Source: Paenibacillus hunanensis
Lineage (GTDB): Bacteria; Bacillota; Bacilli; Paenibacillales; Paenibacillaceae
DNA length: 64,000 nt
Direction: 5' to 3'
Assembly: GCF_014645615.1 (NCBI RefSeq)
Contig: NZ_BMMB01000001.1
Location: 620,001-684,000 of the forward strand
Shown piece by piece: positions 27,284 through 35,992 of the stretch. Made by a program: the position numbers and the translations under genes. A model generated the notes under the pieces. It was not told where the DNA came from, did no database searches, and saw only the letters and a program-made list of their open reading frames with translations. Positions within the stretch are counted from its first letter, which is position 1; the number at the start of each line of letters is the position of its first letter.

Positions 27284-28043
27284 GCCAAATCAGAAGAAAA
27301 AGAGTAATCCAGAGGTAAAGCGCCAGCAACAGCAGGCGTACAAGCAAAAGGAGCAAGAGCGTCAGCGCAAAACGATGCGTAACCTGATCATCGGTACAGT
27401 AGCCGTTATCGTCGTTGTCGTAGCGCTGATCGTCCTTATTCCGAATAACAAAACAGAGGGTGTCCAAACTACATTTGATTACAGTCAAATGCCAGTCAAA
27501 GGCGATGCGAACGCGCCGGTGAAGATCGTAGAATTTGGTGATTTTAAATGCCCGGTATGTAAATTATTCAACGAACAGATCGTGCCGAAAATTCAAGCAG
27601 ACTTTGTTGAGAATGGTACAGTATCAATGCACTTTGCAAACTTCCCGTTCATCGGCCCGGACTCTACTACAGCAGCGCTGGCTGCTGAGTCAGTGTATCA
27701 TCAAAATAACGACGCGTTCTGGAAGTATCTGGACGAGATCTATACAAACCAGAAGGATGAGAATACAAACTGGGCAACCCCAGATTATCTTGTTCAATTG
27801 GCTGAAAATGCGAAGCTAGGTATCGATACAACCAAGCTACGTCAGGATATCGATAATAAAACTTATGCGGATCAGGTGAATGCTCAATATAAAAAAGGGC
27901 AGGAGCTGAACATCCCAGGTACACCATCTATCTTTATTAACGGTGTGCAATATACTGGCGATCTTGGTGATTATAATGCCATCAAGGCAGCTATCGAAAA
28001 AGCACAGGCTGAAGCGAAAAATCAGACTGGATCGGAGGGCTGA
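27276..28043 (+). CDS. bdbD: DsbA-family thiol-disulfide oxidoreductase (BdbD-like)
   Basis: The 255-residue product has a Lys/Gln-rich cytoplasmic N-terminus, one membrane anchor (about 37–58, IIGTVAVIVVVVALIVLIP), and an outward-facing DsbA domain with the active-site CPVC (in FGDFKCPVCKLFNEQ) and the cis-Pro loop GTPSIFINGV. It oxidises Cys pairs in exported proteins, reoxidised by BdbC, which is encoded 5 bases downstream. The start is TTG at 27276 overlapping the ROK gene; the in-frame ATG at 27201 lies deep inside that gene and lacks a ribosome site. Confidence 0.92.
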   Translation: MAKPNQKKKSNPEVKRQQQQAYKQKEQERQRKTMRNLIIGTVAVIVVVVALIVLIPNNKTEGVQTTFDYSQMPVKGDANAPVKIVEFGDFKCPVCKLFNEQIVPKIQADFVENGTVSMHFANFPFIGPDSTTAALAAESVYHQNNDAFWKYLDEIYTNQKDENTNWATPDYLVQLAENAKLGIDTTKLRQDIDNKTYADQVNAQYKKGQELNIPGTPSIFINGVQYTGDLGDYNAIKAAIEKAQAEAKNQTGSEG

Positions 28044-28048
28044 CGGAT

Positions 28049-28510
28049 ATGAGGACGAGCGGCTTTAAGCTGTTTTTGTCAAAATATTATCTGTATCTAG
28101 CCTGGATTGTCGCTATCATCGCCACCGGCGGCAGTCTGTTTCTGAGTGACGTGCTCCACTGGGAACCGTGCAAGCTGTGCTGGTATCAGCGAATCTTCAT
28201 GTACCCACAGGTCATCCTGCTCGGTATCGCCGCCTATCGCAACGATCGCCGTATCGTCGGCTATGCCATCCCAATGACTATCATCGGCGGTGTAATCGCC
28301 ATTTATCACTATGCCAAGCAGCACATCCCCGCACTGGATGAGATCGCTCCCTGCACGGGCGGCGTATCATGTAGCAAAGATTATTTCGAATTTCTCGGCT
28401 TCATCACCATCCCATTCATGGCACTGATCGCCTTCGCGATCATCACCGTCCTACTCTGGCTCGGCAGCCGTGCATACGATGAAGTAGAAGCGATAGAAGA
28501 CGCGGAATAA
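28049..28510 (+). CDS. bdbC: DsbB-family quinone-linked disulfide oxidoreductase
   Basis: The 153-residue, four-helix membrane protein has the DsbB Cys pairs: CKLCWYQR at the end of the first periplasmic-side loop, and the CTGG…SC pair in the second. It reoxidises BdbD using quinone. The ATG at 28049 has GGAGGG upstream. It ends the two-gene unit; a terminator follows at 28608–28652. Confidence 0.93.
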   Translation: MRTSGFKLFLSKYYLYLAWIVAIIATGGSLFLSDVLHWEPCKLCWYQRIFMYPQVILLGIAAYRNDRRIVGYAIPMTIIGGVIAIYHYAKQHIPALDEIAPCTGGVSCSKDYFEFLGFITIPFMALIAFAIITVLLWLGSRAYDEVEAIEDAE

Positions 28511-28607
28511 GATGAAGCTAAACAGGGTGGAGCAAGGACATAGCAATTACCAATGGTATCTGACTTCAATCCATTGGCAACAAAACGAATCCGTAACTGC
28601 AATTATA

Positions 28608-28652
28608 AAAAATAGTTCCTTCTTTCATGTCGAAGAAGGAACTATTTTTTTA
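28608..28652 (+). terminator. Terminator after bdbDC
   Basis: AAAATAGTTCCTTCTTT and its complement AAGAAGGAACTATTTTTTT form a long perfect stem with a T-run. Confidence 0.9.
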
Positions 28653-28733
28653 TTGTCCTCCACCTGCCACTTCCTCCCCAAAAGTGCAATATTGACTCTT
28701 CCCCCTAATTCGTACGATCAAAGTCGCACCAAG

Positions 28734-28925
28734 CGAAGGGGAGAGAATAAGGGGAAAGAGCGATTTATAGTGTTAGTGAATTTCTAACACGAGGTTCAAT
28801 GAAAAAGTGATTTTTGCGGAGCAAAATATCTTACTGCTTTGGAGGGGCGGGAATCTTCATTCTTTCCCAATCCAAAAGATTTCCGCGGCTCCACCCGAGT
28901 CCGTCCCCTTATCTCTCCCCGGAGC
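28734..28925. repeat. Dispersed intergenic palindrome, full long copy
   Basis: The outer arms (about 28737–28762 GGGGAGAGAATAAGGGGAAA and 28902–28921 CCCCTTATCTCTCCCC) are inverted. The inner arms (about 28840–28855 GGAGGGGCGGGAATCTT and 28876–28892 AAGATTTCCGCGGCTCC) are also inverted. About 75 bases separate the left outer and left inner arms, which makes this copy longer than the one at 43468–43576. It lies in the gap between bdbC and the GH65 gene. Confidence 0.72.
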
Positions 28926-29190
28926 GATGTAACTTTCCCACGACATCACTCGGCAAAACTCAATATTCCACTTTAATTTCACATCTAAACCAGTTAATAT
29001 TTCTCTGTAAGGGCTTTCTACCTCAAAATGTGGTTAATGAATGGATAGCACCCGAGTGACCTTCAACAGGATACTATCATCAGATACCTGCCCGGTACGG
29101 CCGGAACGTGGCAGTGGTCGATCAACATCAGCGATAATTAAGTGATACCAACACATCTACCAGCTTACATGAAGAAAGGGGAACGACCTG

Positions 29191-32100
29191 ATGAGAGAAG
29201 GATCAACAATCTATGAAGTCGAACCGTGGGTGATTCGGGAAACTTCATTTAATCCGCAATACAATCGTCGCAGTGAAACGGTCTTTACCGTTGCGAATGG
29301 CTATATCGGAATGCGCGGGCATTTTGAGGAAGGCATGGATGTGCCGGAGGTCGACGCGCTGAATGGTACATACCTGAATGGTTTTTACGATTCAGCAGAT
29401 ATTATTTATGGTGAGGAAGCCTATGGCTATGCACGCAAGCGTCAGACGATGCTGAATGTGACTGACAGCAAGATTATCGAGCTGTGGATCGAAGGTGAAC
29501 GCTTCAATCTGATGGCTGGGCGTATTATCGATTATGAGCGTGTGCTGAATATGCAGACGGGCATTTTGACACGTCGGATGACCTGGGAAAGTGGACGCGG
29601 CAAATGTATCTCGATCTGTATCGAACGTCTCGTTTCCTTTGAAAATAAGCATATGGCGATGATTCGTTATACCGTGAAGCCGCTCAATTTCTCCGGCGAG
29701 ATCACACTTGTCTCGGCGCTCAATGGCGAGGTACACAACGAGATTAGTGAGGGTGACCCACGTGCAGGTGCTGCATTTACCGGACAGGTGCTGGAAACGG
29801 TTGGTAAAGTGAGCGAACGTACGCGTATGGCACTGGAGCAGCGCACCTCGGAAACTGAATTTAATCTGTATTGTGCTGCCGATCACCGTGCCAATCGCAA
29901 ATACGAGCTCAAAACCGAGGAGCAGGAGCAGCGCATTGAAAAGCATTTTATTTTCAACCTGCAACAGGATCAGGAGGCTGTACTGGAAAAGAGTATTGTC
30001 TACTATACCTCTCGCGATTATGAGCCTGCCCATTTGCCGATTCTGGCAGAATCTACACTGGATGATATGCGCAAGGATGGCTTCAATAAGCTTGCCCAGC
30101 TGCAACAGGATCACTTGGCAGCATTCTGGGAAACGGCTGATATCCAGGTCGAAGGCGACGAGAAGCTCCAGCAGGGGCTACGCTTCAATGCATTCCATTT
30201 GTTCCAGTCGGTCGGTCGCGATGGCAAGACCAATATCGGGGCAAAAGGGATTACAGGTGAAGGCTATGAGGGACACTATTTCTGGGATACCGAAACGTAT
30301 ATTATGCCGTTCTTCCTGTACACGCAGCCAGAGCTAGCACACCAGCTACTAGAATTCCGTTACCATACGCTGCCGAAGGCGCGTGAGCGTGCAGTCGAAA
30401 TGGCTGCATTGGGCGCACTGTATCCGTGGCGTACTATTGGTGGTGAAGAGGTATCTGCATACTATCCGGGTGGTACAGCGCAGTATCATATTAATGCCGA
30501 TGTGGCACATGCGGTCATTCAATATGCAGAAGCGACCGATGATGAGAACTTCCTGCAAACGAAGGGTCTGGAGATGCTCGTGGAGACCTGTCGCTTCTTC
30601 CTGTCAGTAGGCGACTGGATTCCAGGTAAAGGCTTCTGCATTAATGGGGTGACTGGCCCGGATGAATATACAGCGATCGTCAACAATAACACCTACACTA
30701 ATATGATGGTAAAGGATCAGCTAGAATTTACTGCACGCAAGCTAAAGCATTGGAAAGAAAATGACTTTGCTAACTATGAATCGTTACTCGGTAGTCCGAT
30801 GGGGCTGACCGACGAGGAGATTGACGTATGGGAACGTGCGGCAGATGCGATTTATATTCATCGTCAGAGCGGTCTGATCGGACAGGATGATTCGTTCCTG
30901 GATAAAGGAATCTGGGACTTTGAAAATACGCCATCTGATAAATATCCGCTGTTGCTGCATTACCACCCACTCGTAATTTATCGTCATCAGGTGCTCAAGC
31001 AAGCGGATTTGATTCTGGCGATGTATTTGCTCGGTCATCGATTTACCAAGATCGAAAAGGTACGTAACTATGGCTACTATGAGCCACTGACAACGCATGA
31101 TTCGTCTCTATCTGCGGCTATTCATGCGATTATTGCTGCCGAGCTAGGTACGATGGACCCGGCATACGAGTTCTTTATTCAGTCGGCACGTATGGATCTG
31201 GATGACTTCCATAACAATGTCAAAGACGGGATTCACGCCGCATCGATGGCAGGCAGCTGGCTGACGATTGTTGGCGGATTCGCAGGGATGCGTCAGCACA
31301 ATGGCATCCTGCATTTTGAACCTAAGCTACCGCCGAACTGGACGCGCTATAGCTTCCGTGTACAATTCCAGAACCGTCTGCTGGACATTACGATTGAACA
31401 AAATATGACGACCTACCGCATCATTCGCGGCGAGCCGCTAACGATATCGCATTATGATGAGCAGCGTGTCGTTGCGATGACACGTCCGTTGGAGATCAAG
31501 AACCGGACGCTTAAGGCTGTCATTTTCGGTCTGGAGGGTGTACTCATTCCGATGCCGAGCATGGAGGATACAAGCTATGCCGAGGCGTATACGCCGGATG
31601 CCATTCCAGAGGAAGAGTCCGAGCGTACCGAGCAGGAATCGCAGCGAGCTGCCCATGCGGAAGCTTCGTTAAAACGTCATAATGAAAACGAAAGCCGCAA
31701 AGAAGCGGAAGCACAGGCAGCGGCTGATGCAGAGGACAAAAAGAACAAAGAAGACGAGAAGACCAAGCAAGCGTCCGTATCGTCTGCTCCTGATCCTAGT
31801 GCAGCGACGCGCCATGCAGATGCTGGACAAAAGGAATCTGCGGGCTCTAGCAAAAAGCAGCTGAAAAAGAACGACACAAGCAGCAAGGAAGCTGCTAAAG
31901 CACAGGATGCAGGTGCAGCAGCCAAAGGAGCCGGAGCGGAAGCACCGCCTGCGAAGAAAACAGTACAGGCAGATCATATCGAAGCGCCTATTTTACGAGT
32001 CGAGACGATGGATGTAGAGCAGCTCAAACGCGAATTCTTGCTGCCAGGTGCAGAGGATCTACTCATTCAGCTACGCGAGCAAAATGTAGCTGTACTGCTC

Positions 32101-32424
32101 GCCTCGGATCGTCCTGATGCACGTCGTATTATGGAGCGACTCGGTATGGAGCATTATTTCTCATCGATCGTACAGGCACAGGATATTACACATCCAAAGC
32201 CAGATCCAGAAGGCTTCATTCTCGCAGCGGAGTCGGTTGGCATTCACCCGTACCATTGTATGGTGATTGAGGATTCACCGGATTGTCTGCAATCCGTACG
32301 TCAGGCAGGGATGAAGACGATCGGCGTCAGCCTGCATCATATTATGGATAATGCTCACTTCACCGTTGCCAGTCTGGAGCATTTAAATGCAGAGACGATG
32401 GAGCGCTGGATGGAGATTCCGTAA
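29191..32424 (+). CDS. GH65 disaccharide phosphorylase fused to a degenerate HAD (beta-phosphoglucomutase-like) domain
   Basis: Residues 1 to about 770 form a complete GH65 phosphorylase of the maltose/kojibiose/trehalose type. It has GHYFWDTETY for sugar binding and VTGPDEYT with the proposed general acid Glu492. The partner product, a beta-sugar-1-phosphate, is normally handled by beta-phosphoglucomutase. From residue 774 a HAD domain follows, but motif I reads FGLEGV (G780 and E782 in place of the two Asp). Motifs II (LLASDR), III (HPKPDPEGF, Lys1003) and IV (IEDSPD, 1026–1030) are kept. Residues about 800–930 are an Ala/Lys/Glu-rich linker where the HAD cap should be. Total length is 1077, against 750–790 for normal GH65 enzymes. 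The GH65 half looks active; the HAD half probably is not. ATG 29191 follows AAAGGGGAA. Confidence 0.93.
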   Translation: MREGSTIYEVEPWVIRETSFNPQYNRRSETVFTVANGYIGMRGHFEEGMDVPEVDALNGTYLNGFYDSADIIYGEEAYGYARKRQTMLNVTDSKIIELWIEGERFNLMAGRIIDYERVLNMQTGILTRRMTWESGRGKCISICIERLVSFENKHMAMIRYTVKPLNFSGEITLVSALNGEVHNEISEGDPRAGAAFTGQVLETVGKVSERTRMALEQRTSETEFNLYCAADHRANRKYELKTEEQEQRIEKHFIFNLQQDQEAVLEKSIVYYTSRDYEPAHLPILAESTLDDMRKDGFNKLAQLQQDHLAAFWETADIQVEGDEKLQQGLRFNAFHLFQSVGRDGKTNIGAKGITGEGYEGHYFWDTETYIMPFFLYTQPELAHQLLEFRYHTLPKARERAVEMAALGALYPWRTIGGEEVSAYYPGGTAQYHINADVAHAVIQYAEATDDENFLQTKGLEMLVETCRFFLSVGDWIPGKGFCINGVTGPDEYTAIVNNNTYTNMMVKDQLEFTARKLKHWKENDFANYESLLGSPMGLTDEEIDVWERAADAIYIHRQSGLIGQDDSFLDKGIWDFENTPSDKYPLLLHYHPLVIYRHQVLKQADLILAMYLLGHRFTKIEKVRNYGYYEPLTTHDSSLSAAIHAIIAAELGTMDPAYEFFIQSARMDLDDFHNNVKDGIHAASMAGSWLTIVGGFAGMRQHNGILHFEPKLPPNWTRYSFRVQFQNRLLDITIEQNMTTYRIIRGEPLTISHYDEQRVVAMTRPLEIKNRTLKAVIFGLEGVLIPMPSMEDTSYAEAYTPDAIPEEESERTEQESQRAAHAEASLKRHNENESRKEAEAQAAADAEDKKNKEDEKTKQASVSSAPDPSAATRHADAGQKESAGSSKKQLKKNDTSSKEAAKAQDAGAAAKGAGAEAPPAKKTVQADHIEAPILRVETMDVEQLKREFLLPGAEDLLIQLREQNVAVLLASDRPDARRIMERLGMEHYFSSIVQAQDITHPKPDPEGFILAAESVGIHPYHCMVIEDSPDCLQSVRQAGMKTIGVSLHHIMDNAHFTVASLEHLNAETMERWMEIP

Positions 32425-32589
32425 TGAAGATGGTGGTGTGAGGGAGAGGTGCTCTTTTGCAAGCCATTCGTCACATCGTCAAGCAGGATGCAAGTCTATA
32501 CAGCAATATAAAATGGAAGTGGATCTAAAGTGGATCTAAATCGTATATAGAGCGAATATCAAACAAATATCAAACCAATATGAAATAAT

Positions 32590-32622
32590 AAAAGCCCCTT
32601 TCCTGAGTGAAAGGGGCTTTTA
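32590..32622 (+). terminator. Terminator after the GH65–HAD gene
   Basis: AAAGCCCCTTTC / GAAAGGGGCTTTT stem with TTTTAT. Its A-rich left flank may also serve corA from the other side. Confidence 0.88.
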
Positions 32623-32782
32623 TATAGGTTGTCTATACCACGCATGTTTTACAAGCATTACTATAACAAGTGTCGTGTGCCGATAGATATTCATTTTTCG
32701 GTTCACAGCTGTCTTACGAGTCTTTGTGTAGCTGGATCGCAATAACAGGCTGGGGAGAAATGACCTCCAACTCTCCAACGGT

Positions 32783-33718
32783 TCAGATCCAATCCTTTTT
32801 ACGGAACGTAAAGAACATCGTTAGACCGAGCGCGATCATAATACCAATAACCATCGGATAGCCAAAATGCCATTTCAGCTCAGGCATATTCTCAAAGTTC
32901 ATCCCATAAATACCGGTAATCACCGTCAGCGGCATGAATATAGTCGTAATCGCTGTAAACACGCGCATAATTTCGTTGGCGCGGTTAGCGATACTGGACT
33001 GGTAGGCTTCTCGTAAGTTGCCCATCAGATCGCGGAACGTATCGAACATCTCGGAAACCTTGACCGCATTCTCATACACGTCACTAAAATACTTTTGCAG
33101 CTGATCATCGATCAGACGCAGATCCTTTTTGTTCAGCGTATTGATTACCTCACGCTGTGGACCAAGTACGCGCTTGAGCCATAGAATCTCACCGCGCAGA
33201 CCGATAATTTCGTTCAAATGCGATTTCTTCGTGCTCATCAGAATACTTTCCTCAAGCCGTTCAATCTGATCCTCAATTCGGTCACCTACCGTAAAGTAGT
33301 TATCGACGACCAGATCGACGAGCAGGTACATGAATTTGTCAGGACGGCTAACTTCCTCTTCCCACAAAATGGGCTTGAGTGTACGCAACTCACTAATTTT
33401 CTGCTTGGTCACCGTAATAATAAAATGACGTCCCAGGAAAATATTCAGTGCGCGCAAAAAAATCTCTTCATCGTCAAAACGAATACTGTTCACAACGATA
33501 AAGTAGTGATTTTCGTAAATCTCGATTTTTGGCCGCTGCTCTTCATCGCCCATCATGTCCTCAACCGCCAGATCATGTAGCATAAAGAGAGGTTGAAGCA
33601 GGATCAGATCATCAAGACCAGCGTCAATCCAGTAAAAGCCTTCCTCCGGTGCAATCAGTGTTTCGTTAACATCCTCAACCAGCGTGAAATTGCCGGCGTT
33701 TACGTGCCGAATTTTCAT
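32783..33718 (-). CDS. corA: CorA-family magnesium transporter
   Basis: The 311-residue product has a large soluble N-terminal domain (funnel) with a long helix region and two C-terminal membrane helices. The CorA signature YGMNFENMPE falls at the end of TM1, and the protein ends with a basic tail (FRKKDWI). It forms a pentameric Mg2+ (or Co2+/Ni2+) channel. The ATG at 33718 is preceded by AGGAGTAGAG. Transcribed opposite to the methionine operon. Confidence 0.93.
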   Translation of the reverse strand: MKIRHVNAGNFTLVEDVNETLIAPEEGFYWIDAGLDDLILLQPLFMLHDLAVEDMMGDEEQRPKIEIYENHYFIVVNSIRFDDEEIFLRALNIFLGRHFIITVTKQKISELRTLKPILWEEEVSRPDKFMYLLVDLVVDNYFTVGDRIEDQIERLEESILMSTKKSHLNEIIGLRGEILWLKRVLGPQREVINTLNKKDLRLIDDQLQKYFSDVYENAVKVSEMFDTFRDLMGNLREAYQSSIANRANEIMRVFTAITTIFMPLTVITGIYGMNFENMPELKWHFGYPMVIGIMIALGLTMFFTFRKKDWI

Positions 33719-34157
33719 AGTATGCTCTACTCCTTTTTCATTTTAAAATGAGCAGGAAAAGAGACGGCAATTGTACACACTTCTGTTAAGCTTCGCTATT
33801 ATATGAAAATGATCTTTTCAACATGGCGCGCTCCTCCGGTATCCTATTGTCGTTCCATTCCTGTGATTGGGTATATCGTTGCGGCAAGCTGGTCCTCGGG
33901 TCGCCTTCCATCTTGAAATTCACCTCTTTATGATCAGTTTTGAATGATATCGTATACGCAATGTTTTATGAAAAACATGAAAATACGTCAAATACTTGTT
34001 AAGTATACCGTGGAGACAGCAGGCTTTCAAGTCTAGTATTAGTGATTTTCGAACAGGGGATAATAATGAAAAAGAATTTTGGTGTTTGTGCGCTATTCTG
34101 TCGACTGATTTACTTCCATCTGTATACGGATAACTTCTTTATCGGCTGAACAATCTC

Positions 34158-34185
34158 TTGACGATAGGTAGGGAAGTAGTATAAA
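34158..34185 (+). promoter_or_regulatory. Likely promoter of the methionine operon
   Basis: TTGACG and TATAAA are spaced by 16 bases, about 55 bases upstream of the S-box aptamer. The 440 bases from the corA start to here contain no gene. Confidence 0.6.
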
Positions 34186-34241
34186 TTATGGTATAAGTAA
34201 TTCCGTATTTCCTGTTTTACCCCATAATCAAATACAGCGAA

Positions 34242-34380
34242 TCTTATCAAGAGCAGGCGGAGGGACTAGCCCTATGAAGCCCGGCAACCGGCAGTCATAT
34301 ACTGTACGGTGCTAATTCTAGCAGAGATACAGGTACATCCTACGATGAAGTATCTGGTATCTGCTGACAGATGAGAGAGG
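34242..34380 (+). promoter_or_regulatory. SAM-I (S-box) riboswitch aptamer
   Basis: Conserved S-box blocks appear in order: CTTATCAAGAGCAGGCGGAG, GGGACTAGCCC, ATGAAGCCCGGCAACC, GGTGCTAATTCTAGCAG and finally GATGAGAGAG. SAM binding is expected to favour the downstream terminator and shut off metA-metI-metC when methionine is plentiful. Confidence 0.96.
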
Positions 34381-34410
34381 CGCTATACAGACGCAGCTTG
34401 TTTGCGTATA

Positions 34411-34446
34411 CGACCTTTCTCAGCTCCATCGAGAAAGGTCTTTTTG
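34411..34446 (+). terminator. Riboswitch-controlled terminator before metA
   Basis: GACCTTTCTC / GAGAAAGGTC forms the stem, followed by TTTTT. It lies about 30 bases after the aptamer, the standard S-box expression platform. Confidence 0.93.
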
Positions 34447-34523
34447 CGTATTTGCGCACCTCCTTTCACTATACGGGCACGCTTTTCGCTGCATGACCAA
34501 CCATCTATAAGGAGTGAATGACA

Positions 34524-35465
34524 ATGCCAATCAAAATCCCTGACAGCTTACCGGCAAAGGAAATTCTGACCGGAGAAAATATTTTCGTAATGGACGAGTC
34601 GCGTGCCTACCAGCAGGACATTCGTCCACTGCGCATCGCTCTGCTCAACCTGATGCCAACGAAGGAAACGACCGAGACGCAGCTGCTGCGTTTGCTCAGT
34701 AACAGTCCACTACAGGTGGATGTGTATCTGCTGCATACTCGCTCGCATATTTCCAAAAACACATCGGCGGAGTACCTGAATACCTTTTATAAAACATTCC
34801 CGGAAGTGAAGCATCTGCGCTTTGACGGTCTGATCGTCACAGGTGCACCGGTGGAAACGATGGAATTCGAGGATGTGAACTACTGGGAGGAGATTCAGGA
34901 AATCTTCGACTGGAGCAAAACAAATGTGACGTCAACGATGCATATCTGTTGGGCTTCACAGGCAGGACTGTATCACCACTTTGGTGTTCCCAAGGTGGAT
35001 TTGCCAGAGAAATGCTTTGGCGTATTCCCGCACACACTGAATAAGAGCAATGTACCGCTGCTACGTGGGTTTGATGAGTGGTACTATGCACCCCATTCCC
35101 GCCATACGGAGGTGCGCCGCGAGGATATCGAGAATGTACCCGGGCTTGAAATTTTGTCTGAATCGGATGAGGCAGGCATCTATATCGTAGCTACGCAGGA
35201 TGGGAAGCAGATTTTCGTTACGGGGCACTCGGAATATGATCCGCTGTCGCTCAAATGGGAATATGACCGCGATATCGCCAAAGGTATAGATATTGCCGTA
35301 CCGAAAAACTATTTTCCAAACGATGACCCAACGCGTACACCACCGTCTAAATGGCGTGCACATGCCAATCTGTTATTTTCCAACTGGCTGAACTATTACG
35401 TCTACCAGGAAACACCGTACGATCTGGAAGCGGAAAAAGCTCAGGCAGGTCTGTATTCGATTTGA
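34524..35465 (+). CDS. metA: Homoserine O-acyltransferase, probably acetyl-CoA specific
   Basis: The 313-residue product acylates homoserine in the first committed step of methionine synthesis. It has the catalytic Cys in [14 protein letters not shown] and the His/Glu pair in TGHSEYD. In the family, the residue after GAPV/GAPL decides the acyl donor: Gly gives succinyl-CoA, Glu gives acetyl-CoA. Here it is Glu ([10 protein letters not shown]), so acetyltransferase activity is inferred, as reported for Bacillus MetA. AAGGAGTG at 34509–34516 supports the ATG at 34524 rather than 34518. First gene after the S-box. Confidence 0.95.
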   Translation: MPIKIPDSLPAKEILTGENIFVMDESRAYQQDIRPLRIALLNLMPTKETTETQLLRLLSNSPLQVDVYLLHTRSHISKNTSAEYLNTFYKTFPEVKHLRFDGLIVTGAPVETMEFEDVNYWEEIQEIFDWSKTNVTSTMHICWASQAGLYHHFGVPKVDLPEKCFGVFPHTLNKSNVPLLRGFDEWYYAPHSRHTEVRREDIENVPGLEILSESDEAGIYIVATQDGKQIFVTGHSEYDPLSLKWEYDRDIAKGIDIAVPKNYFPNDDPTRTPPSKWRAHANLLFSNWLNYYVYQETPYDLEAEKAQAGLYSI

Positions 35466-35466
35466 T

Positions 35467-35937
35467 ATGGACATGTACGAAGAGCATTCGCCCCAGCGCA
35501 GTTTGCGTCAGGAACTGGAAGAAGCGTGCCTGACCGGGAATATTCGCGATAATGAAGTGCCTGCTACAGAAGAAGTGATTCGAGCCATTGAGAGTATGTA
35601 TGTAGACGGTATACCCCGTGCATGGTGGCTTGGACTGAAACATGTAGTGCACAGACAGCATTCGGACGACGATCAGTCGTATATAGGAATCGAGCATATC
35701 GTTCGCCAATACTGCGATCCGGATATGCGGGCGAATCAGAAGCTATTATTTATCGTAGATGAAGATAATGAGCGACATCATGTGCTTGCTTTGACATTGG
35801 ACGAAATTGTACATGTAACCGCGGAATGTCGTTTTTTTGAATACTATATTTGTTCTAACGATTATGGATGGTTGCTATGTGAGAACGAGCATGGAGAGTT
35901 TATCATTTGCAAGCATTCAGGATTGGATACTACATGA
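35467..35937 (+). CDS. Unknown protein inside the methionine operon
   Basis: The 156-residue soluble acidic product starts one base after the metA stop (35463–35465), with no strong ribosome site, so translation is probably coupled to metA. It has several Trp and His in an AWWLGLKHVVHRQ segment and a C-terminal beta-rich part (LLFIVDED, FEYYICSNDYGWLLCENEHGEFIIC). I do not recognise the family; the C-terminus recalls SMI1-like or immunity-type proteins, but this is weak. It lies between metA and metI under the same riboswitch, which suggests a link to sulfur or methionine metabolism, or a passenger insertion. Confidence 0.72.
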   Translation: MDMYEEHSPQRSLRQELEEACLTGNIRDNEVPATEEVIRAIESMYVDGIPRAWWLGLKHVVHRQHSDDDQSYIGIEHIVRQYCDPDMRANQKLLFIVDEDNERHHVLALTLDEIVHVTAECRFFEYYICSNDYGWLLCENEHGEFIICKHSGLDTT

Positions 35938-35992
35938 TGTAGAGATGATTAGAAATAGTAGTTGATTTGGATATCTGAGGAGGACGTAACGC

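Noticed and set aside
28512..28787. 91-residue open frame after bdbC
   Set aside because: It runs through the bdbDC terminator (28608–28652) and into the palindrome at 28734; no credible ribosome site.
28814..29059. 81-residue open frame before the GH65 gene
   Set aside because: It lies inside the dispersed palindrome, so the open frame is incidental; no ribosome site.
32670..32861. 63-residue open frame overlapping the 3' end of corA
   Set aside because: Antisense to corA, no ribosome site, no domain.
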